From assembly GCA_037903475.1 (NCBI GenBank), contig JBAJFG010000454.1, positions 496,001 through 560,000 on the forward strand: 64,000 nucleotides of DNA, read 5' to 3'. Positions within the stretch are counted from its first letter, which is position 1, and the number at the start of each line of letters is the position of its first letter. The notes under the pieces were generated by a model. The model was not told the origin of the DNA and did no database searches. It worked only from the letters and a program-made list of their open reading frames with translations. Made by a program: the position numbers and the translations under genes. The DNA comes from Ancylostoma caninum. Taxonomy: Eukaryota; Nematoda; Chromadorea; Rhabditida; Ancylostomatidae. Below, one piece after another: positions 37,860 through 49,816 of this stretch.

Positions 37860-38050
37860 AACCTTGTTCTTCGATGAACGAGGCTTTGGAGACGTTGGCG
37901 TTCCTTTCCTGATATAAAGAAATGCTATCGTATAAGAAACTCATAGTTCTTATCATAATTCTTTTCGTGAAGCTAGACTGCACTCGCTCCATTGTCGCAA
38001 TTATCTTATTCTTAATGGCATGGAAAATCACAGTACCACATATGACGCTG
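37860..38050 (-). pseudogene. LINE reverse-transcriptase C-terminal relic
   Basis: The minus strand encodes LIGSVICGTVIFHAIKNK followed by IIATMERVQSSFTKRIM. This matches the pattern at the C-terminal end of jockey/CR1-type LINE reverse transcriptases (I.Y.S.I..P....DI..IE.VQ..FT..). The frame is short and runs directly into an unrelated palindrome at 38057. It is a truncated relic with an insertion in it. Confidence 0.6.
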
Positions 38051-38056
38051 CCAATT

Positions 38057-38214
38057 AATTTGTCCCAGTAAAAATGCAAAGTGGAGAATGAATGGATGCA
38101 ATCCGAACCGTTCGGGTTATGGCAGAGTGAAAATGAAGTATTGGCATAACTCGAACGGTTCGGATTGATTGTGGCCACCCCTTCTCTACTTTGCATTTTC
38201 ACTGGGACAAATTG
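38057..38214. mobile_element. Nearly complete palindrome (158-bp MITE) inside the LINE relic
   Basis: The left end AATTTGTCCCAGTAAAAATG, then CAAAGT, matches the inverse of the right end ACTTTGCATTTTCACTGGGACAAATT. Inner arms CCGAACCGTTCGGGTTATG and GCATAACTCGAACGGTTCGG also pair. The whole unit could fold into one hairpin with a short loop. The surrounding LINE reading frame stays open across it. Confidence 0.8.
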
Positions 38215-38415
38215 GTTAGCAGCCTCATACGTTAGATTCGATGAAGTAATTAATATTCTGGTCAACACACTAATATACTACATGTTTATCTCCATAACGA
38301 AATGTAGATTCTAATTGTAATTAAAATTATTTCTCAGGAATAGGTATGAACCGGTGGTTTAGCACACAGTATTTTCCATGTTCGACTGTCTTTGAATCTT
38401 GGCATTATAACTTTC

Positions 38416-38620
38416 AACTTGCAGAATGCTTACTAGAGCTGTTTTTGACCAAGATTGTTAAGTTGCTTTATTCCTCCAACTGGCCTACGTTTCGGCGAAC
38501 TAGCCTTCGTCAGAGCCTGAAGTAGTCCATAGTACAAAACGCCCCGTCCTTAAACAGTTGCAGGAGTAAAGCAAGTTAACAATCATGGTCAAAAACAGCT
38601 CTAGTAAGCATTGTGCAAGT
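38416..38620. mobile_element. Small foldback element with ~55-bp inverted ends
   Basis: ACTTGCAGAATGCTTACTAG and AGCTGTTTTTGACCA on the left match the inverse of TGGTCAAAAACAGCT and CTAGTAAGCATTGTGCAAGT on the right. The middle carries ACGTTTCGGCGAACTAGCC and TTCGTCAGAG. A related motif lies near 44909 (TGACGACGACGGTTGCGTCG, then AAACATTAGG), so part of the element belongs to a wider family. Confidence 0.75.
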
Positions 38621-39000
38621 AGAAAGGTTTAGCCCACAGTTTATGACTCACTTTTTTCGTTATGTAGGTTTATGCTTTAAATTCCCCTATTAAACAAATG
38701 TTTCTCGCGCGACGTCATATATTCCATGCAAATGTAAGGAGACTTTCTTTTTCCATTCTTAACCCCATGTCCTGAGAAAAAAAAACTCCGGAACTCCTGC
38801 GGAAATTTTGCAGAAATCGTCAGAAGTGAGGTAAAAGATGTTGGCTATGGTACATACATATTAACGGTAAGAGAGTTCTATTCGGAGTACGAAAATTGAC
38901 TCTAAGAATTGTAAGCTAAAATCGGAAAATGAGCGAGTGTCGCAGTCAATCAACAGCCGGACTTGAAACCTCTAAATATTCTTGTAGTCCAATTAATGAC

Positions 39001-39100
39001 ATTATTAACGTCATGGGAAGATAATTATTAATGATTGTAATTATTAATAATTTTGGTTATAACCATTAATAATTATAGTTATTAATGCCATGGAAATAAT
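39001..39100. repeat. AT-rich inverted repeat (TAATTATTAATGA type)
   Basis: AATAATTATTAATGATTGT, ATTATTAATAATTTTGG and TTATAACCATTAATAATTAT form overlapping imperfect palindromes. No coding content is present. Confidence 0.45.
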
Positions 39101-39749
39101 GAAGCTGACTTTCTTTTAATTATCAATTTGCATCTGCAATGTATTGTACTTTCAAAAATTTGGACGGATTCCGTGTTAAATAGCGGTTTCACAATGTTAC
39201 AGCTGCAGAATTGTGGTGAAACCTACTAGATCCTCTCATCTGACACATGATCTCATAGAATCTGTCGTTTCAGATTCCGTCACGATTCTGCAGCCACGGT
39301 CACTCTTTTCCAAAAGGACTATACATGGAATAGTAGGTGTAACAACTGTAGGAGTACGACGTCCAGGACAATAGAGTGAAGCTGGATAACCGGTGAAAAA
39401 CTAGACAAAAGCTCTGGGTACCACAGTCTGTCCTAGCGTTGTCACTACGTCCTAGTTAAATCCATTGTGCTGGCTAGGATATATGGATCTACAGCCCCAT
39501 TCGTGCAAAAACTGGCACTTACGTAGGTTACATATTAGCTCCCCAGGGACTCGGATGTGATTGATTAGTCTGTTTAAACGTCATTTTCTATCAATACGTT
39601 GTCAAATATGGTGTTTTTGCAGTGTTAACGCATCTGCAGAGGAGTCCTAAAAACTATTGAGCGTCTCTACAGAAGTCATCATCTATTATACATTATTCAT
39701 GGCCCAGAAATGAGAAATGCTGTCACCCTTTTTACCTGCAATAACATAT

Positions 39750-39830
39750 GTGACTGATAGCGTAGTGGTTGTGCAATCTGATCTAACACATGTCGTAACG
39801 GGTTCGATTCCCGTTGAACGAAGCTCATTG
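39750..39830 (+). repeat. tRNA-like segment, probable SINE head
   Basis: TAGCGTAGTGGTTGTGC at 39758 fits a RNA polymerase III A box with D-arm. AACGGGTTCGATTCCCGTT at 39797-39815 is a perfect T-arm (six pairs, seven-base loop) and B box. Spacing between the boxes is about 45 bases, as in tRNA genes. I could not build a paired acceptor stem or a normal anticodon arm, so a tRNA-derived SINE or degenerate tRNA is more likely than a working tRNA gene. Confidence 0.5.
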
Positions 39831-40199
39831 CAACGTTGAGTTTTCCCCACACAGATTGCCGCAACGTCTGCACCATTCATGAACGAATTCATGCAAAAAT
39901 ATTGTTTCCGAACCGTTACAAGCTTGGTCGTGCACGAGGGCATGAACTTTGCAACACTCTGCGTATCTCGGTTCCTAACACTACTTCTGTCCACAACACG
40001 ACAACCTCACAGCAATGTGACAGGCTCGCAAAATCCTTGCGTTGCCGCCTTCTCGCGTAGTTTAGCATGCGGTTCGGCGCGAACATGGCATACCGCATCT
40101 CATGCCAGTCTCGTGACATGCTGCGAACATGATGTCATGACCTGAGATATTATTACTACGACTACGAAAGGCGTACGCCTATCTGGTTTTATTCATTAA

Positions 40200-40590
40200 T
40201 TCATTTATTACGTTTCTTAAGGAAAACGTGTGAGAGTTGAAAGAAAACAGGGACACATTTTACGTGAGAACACATTTACAAAGCATCTATGGCTTGAGTA
40301 GTTTTGTAGACATAATATGCTTGAACTGCCCGAACGATGGTGTAGTTATGATATCCTTGGTTAGTTTTACGTATGCCGCTACAGCTGTAACATCTAAGCA
40401 TAGTTTTAGCATACGGATAAAACAATTTCTGGTCACCACCCTTAGTTCTAGAAAATACAATTTTGAGCAGATCAGAATAGGTATGTGTTTTAGGAGAATA
40501 CAGAAGCTTGTGAATCATGCATATGTCAAATAATTTCTAGTGAAGATAATTCGAATTGAATGTTTCTGGTAATATGTTATATTATACGAT
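40200..40590 (+). repeat. Dispersed ~400-bp repeat, copy B (coding-like relic)
   Basis: This is the partner of 15380-15800. Here the plus frame is open for 98 codons and includes CPNDGVVMISLVSFTYAA and RRIQKLVNHAYVK before a TAA. The two copies keep the peptide better than the third positions, which hints at a protein-coding ancestor. No family is recognised. Confidence 0.6.
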
Positions 40591-40629
40591 ATATCTTGTT
40601 TGAAGTGCTACCAACAGTATAGTTAACAC

Positions 40630-40815
40630 ATTCGAAGAGGAGCTTCGAATATTCGAATATCGAATATTCGACTCTTCAGAAACCATTCGAACGAATGAAT
40701 TTTATTCGAACGTCCAATGTCAGAAGTATTCGAATTCGAATATTCGAATATCAAGGGTTTCGAATATTCGAATATTCGAATATTCGAACATTCGAATATT
40801 CGAATATTTGAGAAG
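40630..40815. repeat. ATTCGAAT array, left block
   Basis: The block has dense tandem and interrupted copies of ATTCGAAT/TTCGAATA, each palindromic, with one clean run of about five units at 40760-40807. It is one of two blocks about 0.6 kb apart, the other being at 41366-41545. Confidence 0.85.
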
Positions 40816-41365
40816 CATTTGCTAAAGAAATCTCTGCGAATATCGCCTGACATCAAAGAAGCTTGTCTCAAGTGATCAGTTCATTCTTCATCGTAAAGCT
40901 TCGACAGTAAATCTAGCACAGAACAACGAAAGCAAAACTTCAATAGTAAGTATCTTCTGCTATACTTCTGAGATGTGACCAGCATAAACCGCGCTATAAG
41001 GTAAAATCACACAAAACGTGGTTGGAGTTATGGTCTCTCTCATAAGTGTGGACATTTGCCGAGATATCAAAGGGGAAAAGAGAACGGAGAAATGGGTAGG
41101 GGACGCACGGAAGTAGTTGCGAAGAGAAGGTACAATGAGCAAATACTATAAAAGTAGCACGAGGAAAATTTAGACCAACCATACACACTACGATGTTCTG
41201 AAAGCATATTGTTCTCCTGGTGCCTTACTGCAGATCTGCAGATATTTCGTAATCGTGGTGATGATGCGTATAATCTGCTTTATTTTACGCGAAAGTTGTG
41301 TTGGTAACGCTGTCCGGTTACATCCATAGTACCGCTAAAGGGTACGCGCTAGTTTTTTTGCTTTG

Positions 41366-41545
41366 AATGGCGATCGAATATCGAATATGGGCTTCGAATA
41401 TTCGAATATATTCGAATAGTGCGACCTGTCGAATATTCGAATTCGAATATGTTCGAATATTGGGGGATTCTCGAATATTCGACTATTCGAATATTCGAAT
41501 ATTCGAATTTTTCGAATAATTATTCGAATACGAATATTCGGTTAG
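41366..41545. repeat. ATTCGAAT array, right block
   Basis: This is the second block of ATTCGAAT-type palindromes (GAATATTCGAATATATTCG, then CGAATATTCGAATATTCG). With the left block it brackets 550 bases that look non-coding, so the pair may be the arms of one foldback element. Confidence 0.85.
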
Positions 41546-43329
41546 AACTATAACCAACAGGTCTTGCTTGTTCATTGAGGCATAACGTAAATGCAGTGTA
41601 TTAAATAAATGAATAAATAAGATTCGAGTATAATAGAACAGCACTGGCCAATGTCCACATAGCCTTGTATTATGAAGAAATGACCATCTGAACGACCGAT
41701 AGTATGAAATGTCAAGGACTGACCGAGGTCGGTCATCTTTGCTCATTACCAAGAAGAACCATAGAGTAACGACTCCCGAAATCTCTTCTAGGAATTCGCA
41801 GAAGCTGCAGCTAAAGCCCATACAGAGCGCCAATATTAGTCGCTGCTGCATTTCATCGTACTAAAGTTATTCTAGGAATAGAAGGCAAACATGCACCTAC
41901 ATACTAGAGAAAAACTAAGAAATTGAATGAATTAGAATTAAAAACTGTATATTGGCAACAACTCTACTTCAAGTACACTACAAATTTTCCCCCATTCCGA
42001 ATAGCACTCGTAGCCTTCTCCAATTTTACGCTCCAAAGCATAACGGGAATTTCTCCAAATTCTGCAACAGTCACTCACCTGAACGCCTTTGCTTTTGTCA
42101 ATTTCGAACTTCGAGACAATTACTAAAAATGGATTTTTTTAAAATTCATTCCTGGAAAAGAAACCCGTACTCAGAAACTCGGCTTCACCCCGAGCAGCAC
42201 GAAATATCTTTACATTGGTTTGTGCAGACTTCGTGGTTGATCTGAATGAAAGTTCGTTATGAGTCACACTTGCTAGCTTAGTTGTTAGTTCTCAACTAAC
42301 AAAAGAAAAACTGCAGTATTCGTCATCTACGCAGCTGAATTGACAATCCTGCATTCTTTGGGACAAAACTCGTACTGAATACTCACTAAGAATTCACCAC
42401 CCACCTCCCCCTCCTATCTGTGTGGAAATTTAGAATAGTTTTTGCTGTCCTACGGCTGAGCTGCTGCTAGTGAAAACGAATTTTTTCGGAAACTAGTTCT
42501 GATGTCCTTTATTTTGATGTTTAAAAATGACCAGAGTGGGTGGACATGCGTCATAATTGAAAAATTGGTTGAATGGTGTGTTAATAGAGTTTATACTGTC
42601 ATCCAAATGTTCGATGTAACAAAGTGGATATAATTCTAATAACAGAAGCGAACTTATTGCAAGGCCTCACGTGGAATCGTTTTCGAATTTTCTTTTATTA
42701 TAGAGTCGGAATGACCAGATGCTGCCAAGCTCACTATTATATGTATATGATTTTGTACAGAACTCTCTGAAAATCGTCTTTTTTAACTCCTTATTATGAG
42801 GAGCTTTCAAGCGGAGCAAAGGTCGAATTAAGCGTGTACGAGTTCTCCATACAATGCATTTGACAGCTGAGAGTTCATCTACCTATTATGGAGAAGATTT
42901 CGATATCGAATGCAAGATACTAACCCACGAAAGTGATATTTCTGCACGAAAAGCACTGAAAGCGACCTGGATCACAAGCAGAAATTTGTGAACAGGGTCA
43001 AGCGTGATGATGGTAAAAAGTCGACCCTCATACGACCTCCCCCCTTTGAGCCACCAAAAATACGACCCCCCCCCTTTGCACACAAATTTCCTTCTATGCT
43101 AGCAGAATTTAGATATTCAGATATCCCATTTCAGGTGTTCGTACCGCGAGAGGTGTGGTGGAGCCAGAGCATAGGAAGGAGAAAGAGGCTCTTTTGTATC
43201 TAACTATTCGTTTGGAAGTTTTTTGGAAAACGTTGAAATGTACGCGGTGGACAAAAAAGTGCATTAATTATGCAACGATGCTTACGTAACTAATGAGGCT
43301 CGAACACATCAAGATATACATCATCTACA

Positions 43330-43560
43330 TGGTAAAGGGTGCGATCCCTACCGAGGCTAAGATTTTTGCTGAGGGTTAAAGCGTGTGCGGTGAGCGAATT
43401 TCAGTTTGAAAGCGTCCGTACAGAGTTTCCAAACGAAATACCTTCGTATTCGTCACGAAAAACAACCATACACATCATCGACATATTCAAGGGTTCGATC
43501 CCCTCCGAGGCTAGAATTTTTGCATGGCGTAAAATGACACGCGCTTGTAGTAGATCCGAG
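43330..43560. repeat. Two ~154-bp tandem copies inside the hAT element
   Basis: AAAGGGTGCGATCCCTACCG-AGGCTAAGATTTTTGC (about 43336) and CAAGGGTTCGATCCCCTCCG-AGGCTAGAATTTTTGC (about 43489) are diverged copies in direct order. The GGTTCGATCCC core resembles a B box by chance or by descent. Confidence 0.6.
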
Positions 43561-43603
43561 ATGATCGACCGTAAAGCACGAAATAACTGTTTATAGGGGT
43601 GGA

Positions 43604-44380
43604 GAACTGGGTACGACATTCAGTTCGGGCGTGCGAAAATTTCAGCCTAAAATTTTGACTCGTTCAGAGGCATGGTTGTAGTCGGACACGAATATCAGAA
43701 GATCTGGCCCATTGAGGTCCCAATTTTTTTCAGGTTTTTAATAGTCGAAGGCTTGCACTTTCAGGCTGTACAGCTCGTTTTTCCGCAGCTGCTTCCAGCG
43801 CGATTCAACTCCGTCGATAAAAACATGGAAAAAAGGCCATTTTTATCGACGAAACCTCATCTCCGTAATTCCCGTGCTGAATCTTTCCTCTTGAAGCTGG
43901 AGACGTGAAACTTGGGGTTAAAGCACAATTGGGTAGGGTCCATAAAACGACTTTTTGCCGGCCTGCAGGACTGGGTAGGACTTTCAGTAAGGACGTGCGA
44001 AAATTTTAGCCCGAAATTCAGACTCGTTCAGAAGCATGGTTGTAGTCGGACACGAATATCAGAAGATCTGGCCCGTTGAAGTCCCAATTTTTTTCAGGTT
44101 CCTAATAGTCGAAGGCTTGCGCTTTCAGGCTGTACAGCTCGTTTTTCCGCAGCTGCTTCCAGCGCGATTCAACTCCGTCGATAAAAACATGAAAAAAAAA
44201 GGCCATTTTTATCGACGAAACCTCATCTCCGTAATTCCCGCGCTGAATCTTTCCTCTTGAAGCTGGAGACCTGAAACTTGGGGGTAAAGCACAATTGGGT
44301 AGGGTCCATAAAATGACTTTTTACCGGCCTGCAGGACTAGGTAGGACTTTCAGTACGGACGTGCGAAAATTTTAGCCTAT
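43604..44380. repeat. 364-bp tandem repeat, 2.1 copies, inside the hAT element
   Basis: The unit starts at GGACTGGGTAGGAC. Copies begin near 43604, 43968 and 44334 (the last only about 45 bases). The phrase GGTTGTAGTCGGACACGAAT sits at 43673 and 44037, exactly 364 apart. Copies 1 and 2 differ at only a few positions. Short frames of 78 and 74 codons are repeated with the unit. Confidence 0.92.
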
Positions 44381-45095
44381 AACCCCCCACTTTTCACTAT
44401 TTAAACCATACAGTTAAAGTCGTTTAATCACGTCAAAACAAATTCTGTGTATGGATAATTCAGTGTCCTACTTCTTTCGTTTTTCTACCTTTTTTTCCAC
44501 CTCCTATTCCACACTAAGGCACCCTCTCCGGACCACGACCCTCCCCCTTACGACCCCCCCCCGTACGACCCCCCTTGATAATTTATCGACACACGCTTGA
44601 CCCTGTTTGTGAATGAACAAAAGAAATGATGTCTATCAATAACTAGTGACCTCCTTCCTTCTCTACCATTCTGCTGTCTATCATCTGTAGATCAAATAAG
44701 ATTCGGATGATCAATGATATTCACTCGTCCGCTGTAACCGTCTGGAGCTATGCGGTCAAAAGAAAACGGTGCAACTGCTGGTGGGTTGAACCTCGAGTCC
44801 GGATGCGCTCACTATAACTTACTCAGGACAACGCGGAGAACTGGCAAAGTATGATGAGACAATTGACTGTGTAGCGTACACCTTGAAGAGCTGGAGCCAC
44901 TTTCAAGCCTCTGACGACGACGGTTGCGTCGAAACATTAGGACTTTAACAAAGTCCCATCATAGCAACATAAGAAGGAGATACAAATCAACTTATTATGC
45001 TGAAGTTTCTCAAAGAAAATGCTTAACGATCGTGCATCAACCCAATATGAGCTACATAGTATATCAAGCTTCACGTACTCTGATAACTGTGCACC

Positions 45096-45309
45096 ACGAA
45101 CGCAGCCCGAACGGAGTAATAGTTCGAGTAGAAACCCAAGCAGCAACGATTCTCAGTTGCCATCCTCCTCTCGATTGCTGCTCAAGCTTTCATCCTTTTG
45201 GCAGCAATTGTTAAAGGATGGCAGCACTTGAGGGGAGAATGGCAGCAACTGAGAACCGTTGTTGCTAGAGTTTCCACTCGAACCATTACTCCGTTTGGGC
45301 TGCGTTCGT
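45096..45309. mobile_element. Foldback MITE with ~90-bp arms
   Basis: ACGAACGCAGCCCGAACGGA at the left end matches the inverse of TCCGTTTGGGCTGCGTTCGT at the right end. The pairing carries on through TTCTCAGTTGC and its partner GCAACTGAGAA. Nearly the entire 214 bases can fold. Nothing is encoded. Confidence 0.8.
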
Positions 45310-48300
45310 ACTGCAAGTTATAAGAATAGTAGATAATGGTAACCGACAATGAAAGGAAGGTTGCTAGCCGCTATGTGCACAGGGCCACACTGAACCAGAA
45401 CAGTATGGAGAGTGTAGACCTTTGAGAAACGAGACTTGTAGGCGGAAGCTTGGTCCGCTCATCATACACTCTCGTACTCTACTTTTGTGTTACTGATCTC
45501 AAAGAGAAAAAGAAATTCGGTAATGTACCCTATACGCGATTTACGAGGGTTCTGAGAGAGCAAACATTGTATGCAGCAAAATCAGCGCACAGCTACTCTG
45601 GAGACTTTTTCATCCTTTAAGATGTGGCTAATACATTACTTGAAGAAGATCAAACACAAAGAGTTTGCAGAGGCAGTTCTTCTGCAGCGGAAGGATCTAG
45701 AAATGGTTTTTAGGCACGGCTTGGAGAGTTGCAAGTAGTTGTCTGAGCAGACCGCTTGGAGGATTCGTCGATATAGAGGCAAAAGTGGCCCGATTACTGG
45801 TGTGATTTTGAGGGAGAGTTGTGATTATACAGAGATGTTGTTGAGCAATTTAGTCAATTTCAGTTCTACTCATTAATCATACCTTTGTTTTAACGGTCTC
45901 GGTCAGAGTTATATTGAATAATGTGAGCTTGTTGGTATTGCCTACATATTTGTGAAACGGTCTGATTGTCAGATCAGGGAGGTCAAACAGGGGCGAAGAA
46001 AGGGCGCGAAGTCCAGATCGCAACTAACACAGGCGAGAAAAGTCAGGATAAAAGGGGTGAAATCCTCCTGTCGCCAAAGCAAAGTGCGACACTCGTCTGG
46101 GGTCGCCAAATTCAACGTCCCAACGCTACTCAACATCGACTACATATCGTTCCACTATGTTATTCCTTTATTAATTCCCAATAAACTGCTTTATTGGTTC
46201 CTTATCCCCTAGCACATTCGAGAGAACATGCATTCGGCTGTCATGATATCGTTATGATATTGAAGATTCGATACAGTGCAGCAGGATTCAAAGGTCATAA
46301 TATGAAATTTTCGGACAAGGGGTTTTGTGACATACGAAGATAAGCGGAGTTAAGGGGGGGGGGTTCCAAAAATCAGCGCAATATGTGTAGCGGAACTTAC
46401 AACTTTGAGTACCTCCGCTTTCACGAAACGCACCGTATATGTTTCCTGGCCATTCTAGGGAACAAAATTGAACCAATTTTGGCACCTTAGTACATGAAAC
46501 TGACAGAAAATGTTTCATTTCAAAATAGAAAGTGAAGACAAACACTACAGAGATCCCATGCTTATTGACCGAAAAATTTTGTTGATCAGTGAACGCTGCG
46601 GCTTCATTTTACGCCACGATCATATAGCAGAGGATTGGAAAATCAAGAATTTGAGACATTTTGTGGGACACATGTAGGTAGTTATCGTGAATTTAACTAT
46701 GAACCTGGAACAGCACCCGTGGTGAAGCAGACAAGGCCCTACTACAATTATCTCCAGTCATATTTCTCAAGCTATTTTGACAGCTATACAGAGCTGCTCC
46801 ACAAACAATAAGAGTTCAGGCAGGTGTAAGCAGCGGTACAAAACTAAGCGGATCTTACGCAGGGATTTTCCTCACATCAGAAAATTCTCATCTTGAGCGG
46901 AGAGTAGAGGCTTTCTGGTAGGAAAACTGGGCTTCAACCTATAGGTCAGCTACAGATATAGGTTTCTTACGCATGCAGAAGGCAAACCCCTATAAAATAT
47001 CGATAAAACAAAAAGAGTAAGAAAAGTAAGGGCATCATGCGAGGAGTGAAAAACGAATAGATAACTGAACGTAAAACGACGAAAGACCATAGCTTCCGAA
47101 GAACTGGATAATTCCAGCTTTTGAAATGACTCTGCGTGAGTCCTAAAGGCAATTTTTTTTGTTAGTTTCAGATAGGTACTACCAGCACGGAAGGTAAATG
47201 ATCTCGATCTAACGTTGGTTTTTGGATGAGTAAGAGAGGTTTTAGAAAACTTCACTCTTATGAGGGATATAGTAGTTCTGAAAAAAAATCGTCCGCCCAA
47301 CTGAAGTCAGCGAATGCAAAATTTTGTGGGCCATAAAAACGCCAAATACCAAAATTGGTCCAAAAGCCCTGGTTGGCAGAGTACAAGGTAAGTGTATGCT
47401 ACCATGGATCTCAATGCAAACCGTTGTCCGTTATTTACTATCTTTTCAGCTTTTCTGTAGACAATAAGACGTTCATAAGGATAAATACACTTATTCCTTA
47501 CTTTTCAGGCTGTGATGAAGGCGAGTAAGCAGAGACATTAGCCAAATAAAGTGCTCGCCAACCTTACTAACGGCTCAGAAACACTAAACGAATAACGTTG
47601 GATGCTTTGCGCAGAGATTCTAGAATAGAAAGTCTCAAATATATCCTAGGTAGGTCCTATCCTAATCAAAAGCTCACAAATGGAGTTGTGCTTCACCTTT
47701 TCGATTGGATAAATATCCTTCCTTCTATTTGGCAGTGCGAAATTATTTATCTATGTGCGCGTACGTGCACTATACAGTCATAGATCTTATATTACGGGAA
47801 AATAAGGAGAAGCTCTCTAGGTCCTGTAAGTGAATCTAAAGCTAATTCAAGGTGTGTCCCTGATGCAGTGAGTGCATGATGTGTGAAAACTGACCCACTA
47901 CATGGTTCATTAAATGCAGAGTTGGTGTGTTGACATGCTTGGAGTGAGTTCCTCACCCACGTGTTTACAACCTTCGAGGGGATCACTTCCTGCTCCCTCT
48001 CTAATGATACATTATTCTTTGAGTGATGCCATCATTGCTTTCGCTTGGAGCCGTCACATGCAACGGTCCAACTGCGAGCAAAGTGGTATCACAAGTATAG
48101 TCTTTGTCGGAAAGGTCGACGGATTCATCGTCATCATTTATTACACAAGCATAAGCTCATGTGAATAAAACAAAATAAAAGAAAACAAAAACAAAGAAAG
48201 CATGAACAAACGGCACCATGGATTGGAAAATTACGATAGTACAGCAATGTTGGACCTGTACCTTCATGGATAAGGACAATTACGTAGCAGTGTTTTGAAA

Positions 48301-49689
48301 GCATTATAAGATAACGACAAAATGACCCTTTCGGTGACTCTATGAATGAAACTGAAGCGTCTGTAGCAGGTGTTTGCTTTAATAACATGGAACTTCGTGG
48401 TCACCCCCCCCCCCCCCTTTGTGGTTGCAGCTCGCAACGAAACGAAACAATTTAATTTGATGCCGTATTCATTATGAATTAGTTTGCGGAAGAGCAATAA
48501 ATCATTTCTTAAGATTGCGCGCGGTTTCATAACGTTGCGGCCGGCAAATCGTGGTGGGACCTACACGACTCTCTCCCTCTTGGAGTATGCCCTCTCCGCA
48601 TCCACGTTCAGGTCCCACTGCGTTTCACGGAATCAGCTTATCTCTCGGCAAGTACTGCAACCACATACCCTATGTTTCATTTTAGAATACTGAATTAACA
48701 ATGGTAATCGAGTCAAACCTAGTAATCGAGTCAAATCTAATTTGCCATGATATGAATTCGTCACTGTGACGTAGGCGACGCCCTAAGCCGCAAAACTAGT
48801 ACAAAAAGAGGTAAACTGCTATAGAGATTCATGTTTCTCAAGGTGTCGACGGGAAAATCAAGCTGGTTTCAAATAGACCTAGAAAAAGCCCGAACTGGAG
48901 GTGTAAAGCAACACCAGTTCTGGCCAGGAAGTGAAAGGCGTGTGCAAGAAACTGACTCAGATCTGTTTCAGTGGGTATGGCACAAAGAACTCGCACAAAC
49001 ACACGCACGATTCCCGTTATTTATATAAAGGATTCCAAACGTGGCGTGGGTATCGCTCGGAACTGCTCGACTCAGCGGCAAACTTGGAAAAGATTCGGTG
49101 TTCCAGCGATGCCCTGAGGGTTGTCTACATATTTTCCAGGCTGAGCAAGTTGCAACAGGGACACAGATGTAAGAGAAACCTTCTCATGCTATAAAAACAG
49201 CTATAAACTCTAGAGATGGACTGTTTATACTCGAATGAGAATGAGTAATGAGAACCTAATGAGAGATCGCAAGCATTCCGTGCAAAAAAAGCAGGTGAGA
49301 AGAGCACATCGACATGGATAACCTCACTTTCGGGTGCCGGTAACTGTCTGCGTGGATATAGGCGCTGCGACGCGGCAGACAGGCCGGAAACGAGACCGGA
49401 ACCGGTCTCGCCGCCGTCGCCAGCGCCATCTCCACGCCAGATCATGCCAACCAAGAGCAATGAATTGGCAGGAGTATTATTAAGAGGTGCTTTTGTATTG
49501 GGTACTGACCTCGTGACTCATGAGTGAGTTCCATTAATCTACCTGAATGCCCTTTTGTAGCCAGGGTGTAGGTCACTGGTAATCATTGCTGGGTAAGAAG
49601 TGGGTAACAAGTCTGCACACCTAGAGATAGCTCCATTCCAGAGATCACTCCTTGAGGACCCGCCCACGACCTACTCCTACTGCACATTT
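45310..49689. other. No gene recognised
   Basis: Only short isolated frames occur. A Gly/Ser-rich minus frame at 49453-49310 (DGGETGSGLVSGLSAAS) next to a possible GAG|GTTATC donor could be an exon, but nothing joins it. Homopolymer runs (G at 46356, C at 48402) are present. Confidence 0.5.
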
Positions 49690-49816
49690 TTGGAGTGTGT
49701 ATCATCATGAAGGGAAATGGGGCGTTATCAAGCCACCATGATTGGCTCCTTGATTGATTGCACTAATCACAGTGGTCTGGGAAGCCCCATTTTCCCTCAC
49801 GATGATACACACCCAC
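49690..49816. mobile_element. ~127-bp MITE with 30-bp inverted ends
   Basis: GGAGTGTGTATCATCATGA and AGGGAAATGGGGC on the left match the inverse of GCCCCATTTTCCCT and CACGATGATACACACCC on the right, with few mismatches. It is short, non-coding and AT/GC neutral. Confidence 0.7.

Larger units (their letters stand above)
42993..44605. mobile_element. Non-autonomous hAT-type element with 8-bp TSD
   Basis: The ends are CAGGGTCAAGCGTG and CACGCTTGACCCTG, a perfect 14-bp inverted repeat. An identical octamer TTTGTGAA flanks both sides (42985-42992 and 44606-44613). CAGGG-type ends with 8-bp duplications are the mark of hAT elements. Subterminal sequence on both sides repeats C-rich ACGACC(C)n words. 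There is no transposase. The body is mostly tandem repeats, described separately. The exact TSD and ends argue for a fairly young insertion. Confidence 0.9.

Noticed and set aside
43480..43520. GGTTCGATCCC as a tRNA gene B box
   Set aside because: There is no A box at the right distance, and the sequence is part of a tandem repeat within the hAT element.
46950..47300. 116-codon minus frame
   Set aside because: The composition is typical of random AT-rich sequence, with no motif or splice signals.
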